This document shows, piece by piece, positions 21,792 through 25,144 of a stretch of DNA of 25,144 nt. Below the pieces are notes generated by a model. That model was not told the DNA's origin. It was given only the letters and a program-made list of their open reading frames with translations, and ran no database searches. The translations under genes were made by a program, and so were the position numbers. Source of the DNA: Balantidium ctenopharyngodoni (lineage: Eukaryota; Ciliophora; Litostomatea; Vestibuliferida; Balantidiidae); assembly GCA_036325645.1 (NCBI GenBank), contig JAWNBB010005767.1:1-25144 (forward strand). Reading direction: 5' to 3'. The stretch's first letter is position 1. Each line of letters starts with the position of its first letter.

Positions 21792-23179
21792 TTTTAGTTA
21801 ATTCGTTGATTAATAATAAAACGAATTTATTACTTTGATAATTTGTTTGATGTGTCGGGGTTGTCTGCGCGTTGAGGTACAAGAATGGGAAGAGGCATAA
21901 ATAAGGAGGGTAATTAGTTAAAGCGTTGAATTATGAAATAATTGAAATGTTATTTTGTTTCTCTGATTGCGTGATGAGGGTGTTTCGAAATACAATTGTG
22001 ATGGGATTAAATTATGGGAGATTCAAGTATCTTTGCTTACGTTGATTAGGTTGAGGGAATACAATTTTGTAGGGTATGAGAGTATTAACCGCAGTAAAGT
22101 AAGGGAGAGAAGGAAGAAGAGTATTCAAGAAGAATGAGGGTGATTAGGCTGAGATAATAATATGAGTTGATTAGTTTGATTAGCAGTGTAAACATATTCA
22201 TAAAAACAATACAATAAATAAGAATTGTTAACGGTTATGATAATCCAAATGTTTTTGTATTCCCATTCTATGCACTCGGCATATGAAGGCGGTGGTTAGC
22301 ATTTCGATGGGGATTCAATATGAAAATGAAGAGTGTAAATTTGAATAGATCAACGTTGAAAAAGTGAAGTGAGGAAATAAAATAAAAAAATAATAATTTA
22401 AAATTAATTAATTCACTGTTTAGTTTGTGTACCTGAGTAAGCGACAATGGGAAGTAAGTTAATCAATGCTTTGTTTAATATTGAGTAAATGCAAAACAAA
22501 TGAAATTGTTTTGACATTTAAATATTTTTGTCATGTGAATGGACCTCTTGTGACTAGAACGCATTTGCGGAGTATTTTTTTGTCGGATTTATTCGGTGGA
22601 TATTGCTGTGATGCGTACCTAAAAATGGGATTAATCGCAGGTGAAATAAGTCGGAACGACAATGTGCATTATTAAAAATGTCTTCTGAACTGAAGGAAGT
22701 CAGGAGATTATTCCTCAGCTTGCGAGAGCGCGTCTCTTGGCGTTGTTCTTTATTATTATATTATTGCTTCTACTCTTCGATAATCATTAACAATCAGATT
22801 GATTATCACAATGTTTCTCACCCCTCTTTATCCTTGCATTTTACCATCTATCACCTGCATCCACTTTCCCTCTAATTCCATCCTCCTTTCACGTCGATGA
22901 AACAGCCCTAACCCGACACACCCTCCTCATTTCATCGATGTTTCGCTATTACTTCCCGTTGATAACCTATCATACAATCTCATTTTACTCTTTTCCCATC
23001 ACTCCGAAAATTAAATCAACTATCAAAACTTCTTTTCTCCACCCTCCTTTCACAATCCAAACCCAACAATATCAATCAAATAAACACCCCTTCAATCCGC
23101 CCACTTGAGGGGGACAACGCAAAACCGATAATAATATATCAATAAAATAATAAACTCCCCAAAATAATTATTATCTAAA
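21792..23179. other. 1.4-kb gene-free region
   Basis: The spacer is G-rich from 21792 to about 22740, then C-rich and G-poor (22861-22920 has 25 C and 5 G) up to the next start. A CCCTAACCC-like stretch lies near 22905-22915. Two short plus-strand ATG frames (22466-22675, 69 codons; 22678-22875, 65 codons) have no recognisable product and straddle the skew switch, so I do not call them. Confidence 0.5.
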
Positions 23180-24256
23180 ATGAATCTTCATATATTAAAA
23201 CACACCCATCAACCACATTATCAGATGCACCCTTCATCATCCTCAACGGATATCGCGCCAAGCCCTTCAAATCATAATCAAACCCCGAAAACTTTAATCA
23301 CAACCTTTTCACAAATGTTTCGTTCCAAGGAGAAAGTAAAAATAAAAAAATTATCTTTCTCATTCTCGAAAATTCGTGTTCTTGATACTATTAATAACAC
23401 CGTCGTGTCTACCGGCACCGCCAAGAATACTAAACAACAAACCAAAAAATCAAAAATTGAAAAGACGAATATTAAAATCGTAAACATAAATGATAACTCA
23501 TCCTTTGCGAACCGCAAGCCGTCAAGCCCGATTTGTTCATATTTCAATAGCTCTCAGAAGTACCTTTCAGGGGCGATAAAGGAGAAAAAATATGAAAAAA
23601 GCAACAATTACATTGAAAAGGGCTCGTACATCACAAATAAAGGTTGATATAATTGAAAGAACTTTAAATTGAATAATAACAATAACAATAACAACACTTC
23701 AACCCCGAGTGAATTAAGCTGAAACAGCGCGTCACATTTTCCATTGAAATCAACGAAAAATATTTGTTCTGTTGTTTGAAATCATAAATTTGGTTTCGAG
23801 AACCCAGACACGCAGACTACGCAGACGGAGGGCAAACCCCCGAAGTCCCCGCAGTGCGCGATGAATAAATTCAACAATTATAATCCGCCGCAAACTGAAA
23901 GCATATTCAATTGAATGCAAATGACAAGTCCGCTGGGACAACCACAAATCGTGAACAATAGCAATGTCATATACTTCCAGCCAAGGAACTACTACTACAC
24001 ATTTAATACACCGCCACCGAAAACACTTGCGAATCCTCACTTCACGAGTTGTGATGACAGAGGCTGCACGTCTCAACACAAGGCAAACGCTGAAGATGAA
24101 AAGAAAAAACCGAAAAAACCGTTCGTGGAACGAGAAGGAGATTGGGTTTGTTTATCGTGTAAGAACTGAAATTTTGCGTTCAGAGTTCTCTGCAACCGAT
24201 GCCACGGGAAGAAGCCCGAAGCGTCAAGTAACAGTAATATAAATAGTGATATTTAA
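23180..24256 (+). CDS. Asn-rich protein with C-terminal RanBP2-type zinc finger
   Basis: One frame of 358 residues runs from ATG to TAA, with six UGA-Trp codons and one UGG. The C-terminus holds a RanBP2-type zinc finger: GDW322-V-C324-x2-C327-x10-C338-x2-C341, with N329, R335 and N339 at the positions that contact single-stranded RNA in ZRANB2-like fingers. The UGA at 330 falls in the variable N-x-N position (KNWNFAFR). A basic cluster KKKPKKP just before the finger could be a nuclear localisation signal. Residues 1-310 are low complexity (Asn, Ser, Thr, Pro, with polyAsn near 167) and probably disordered. Family members bind RNA, or ubiquitin when carrying a TF motif; the residues here favour RNA. 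A single finger plus a disordered arm suggests a splicing or mRNP factor. That role is inference. Confidence 0.9.
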
Positions 24257-25144
24257 GTAAGTTAATAACACGGAATTTTTTAATAATAATAATAATAATG
24301 AAAACTTCTCGCAGTACTTTCCCGGGGTTTTCCTTGTTAACGTTAAGAAAAAACATTATTCATATGCTTGGAGTTAAGGCGCAGTGCGTTATAATTTATG
24401 TTCAAAGTGATTAATTTGTAATGCGGTAACGAGACGATCAAGCTTATCTTTAATGATAAATTTCCTTTGATGTTGCTATAGTTGTCTATTTATTAAATGC
24501 TAAACACATAAATATTTGCCTAATAATATATGATTAAACTAGCGAATGCGATTTAAAATGCCTTTATGTTCAGGAGAGTTGTTGCTTATGTTTAATGAGG
24601 TGATATTCTGGTAGATAGTCCTTGTGAGGGATATTCTGCTATTTTGTATTGATGAACTTTTGTGTTTCTGTTATGATTTATCGGGGTGCCTCGTAAGGAT
24701 TGTAAATGCGTTGATTATATCAAGATGTTTGCCCGTGATTAATTGTACTGGTTGTATCGGAAATGTTTATTTAGTTAATAGGTTTGGTGTTAAAGGGGTA
24801 AATGAAACTGGAGAAGTTAGTGTGAATTGGTTTCGAAGATAAGGGAGTTACTTGAGGAGGAGGAGGTTTAATTAGTTGAGAGATGAGGGAAATATGGAAC
24901 GCGTTAGATAAGGAAATGAAAGATAAATGAGTATTTTGATGATATGGGAAGGTGGGGGAAAACGTTGGTGATAAGAGAATATGTGTACGGATTAAAGTCG
25001 AATAAACTAGAAGATGAGGGATTAATAATGTTCATGTTTGTGATTATGTTGGTGTTTATGTCCTTAATTACTTGAAGATTTCATTAGAGGTTCATTTAAT
25101 ATATTAGATAAAGGTTTATTATGTGTAAGGCATTCATTGAGAAT
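24257..25144. other. G-rich 3' flank, no gene seen
   Basis: An AT- and G-rich, C-poor tail (24841-24900 has about 23 G and 2 C) includes a GGA-repeat stretch near 24855 and an (AAT)n run near 24283. The open frame 24624-24842 lacks an ATG and is not called. No RNA gene is recognised. Confidence 0.5.

Noticed and set aside
22466-22875. Two short ATG frames (69 and 65 codons) back to back
   Set aside because: No family resemblance, the second degenerates into pyrimidine-rich spacer, and they lie across a skew switch that otherwise marks non-coding DNA. The beginning of the second (MSSELKEVRRLFLSLRERV) looks gene-like and transcript data could revive it.
277-24256. Bacterial (mycoplasma-like) or mitochondrial origin because UGA is Trp
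   Set aside because: The genes are eukaryotic nuclear families (ADP/ATP carrier, REEP, PUF, RCC1, RanBP2 finger), a spliceosomal-type intron is present, and spacers are long; no ribosome-binding sites or operons are seen.
277-24256. UGA read as cysteine (Euplotes-type code)
   Set aside because: It would add an unpaired Cys beside the RING metal ligands and put Cys at Trp/aromatic-favoured positions in RCC1 and REEP-like motifs.
24624-24842. 72-codon plus frame near the right end
   Set aside because: It starts at GTG with a TAG just upstream and no ATG; no recognisable product.
1-25144. tRNA, rRNA, CRISPR array or transposase genes
   Set aside because: I looked for T-loop consensus strings, regularly spaced repeats and transposase-like motifs in open frames and found none that hold up by eye.

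Overview
The window reads as nuclear DNA of a ciliate-like protist that uses UGA as tryptophan and stops only at UAA or UAG. Read that way, fragmented frames join into nine long genes. Trp at UGA fits recognisable families: mitochondrial carrier, REEP/YOP1, thymidylate kinase, Pumilio, RING, RanBP2-type zinc finger and RCC1 repeats. The nine genes hold roughly 80 in-frame UGA codons, stop eight times at TAA and once at TAG, and show no in-frame UAA/UAG. One 16-base intron is visible. UGA=Trp with tiny introns fits a heterotrich ciliate such as Blepharisma, or another ciliate with the same code; I cannot name the species from sequence alone.

Layout, left to right. 1-276: G-rich heptamer tract meeting C-rich telomere-like sequence. 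277-4759 (-): very large RCC1-repeat protein with the intron near its 5' end. 4947-5510 (-): Asn-rich hypothetical protein. 6380-7885 (-): conserved-looking hypothetical with a CxxC/His cluster and two carboxypeptidase-regulatory-like beta repeats. 8878-9846 (+): ADP/ATP carrier. 9847-12343: long gene-free stretch. 12344-13174 (+): REEP/YOP1/HVA22 ER-shaping protein. 14358-15071 (-): thymidylate kinase. 17189-19876 (+): Pumilio (PUF) RNA-binding protein. 20550-21791 (+): C3HC4 RING protein. 23180-24256 (+): Asn-rich protein with a C-terminal RanBP2-type zinc finger. The rest is AT-rich and non-coding as far as I can see.

The genes are housekeeping or regulatory singletons, each with its own flanks, on both strands; nothing suggests an operon or a gene cluster for one pathway. 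Two of the nine (PUF and RanBP2 finger) are probable RNA-binding proteins with long Asn/Gln-rich disordered regions.

The most unusual signal is not a gene. On the + strand, almost every intergenic region starts G-rich and C-poor just right of a gene and turns C-rich and G-poor just left of the next, whichever way the genes point. The polarity (C-rich left end, G-rich right end of each gene unit) is that of ciliate gene-sized chromosomes with telomeres. At base 30/31 a G-rich heptamer repeat abuts its own C-rich complement, as a junction between two such ends would look.
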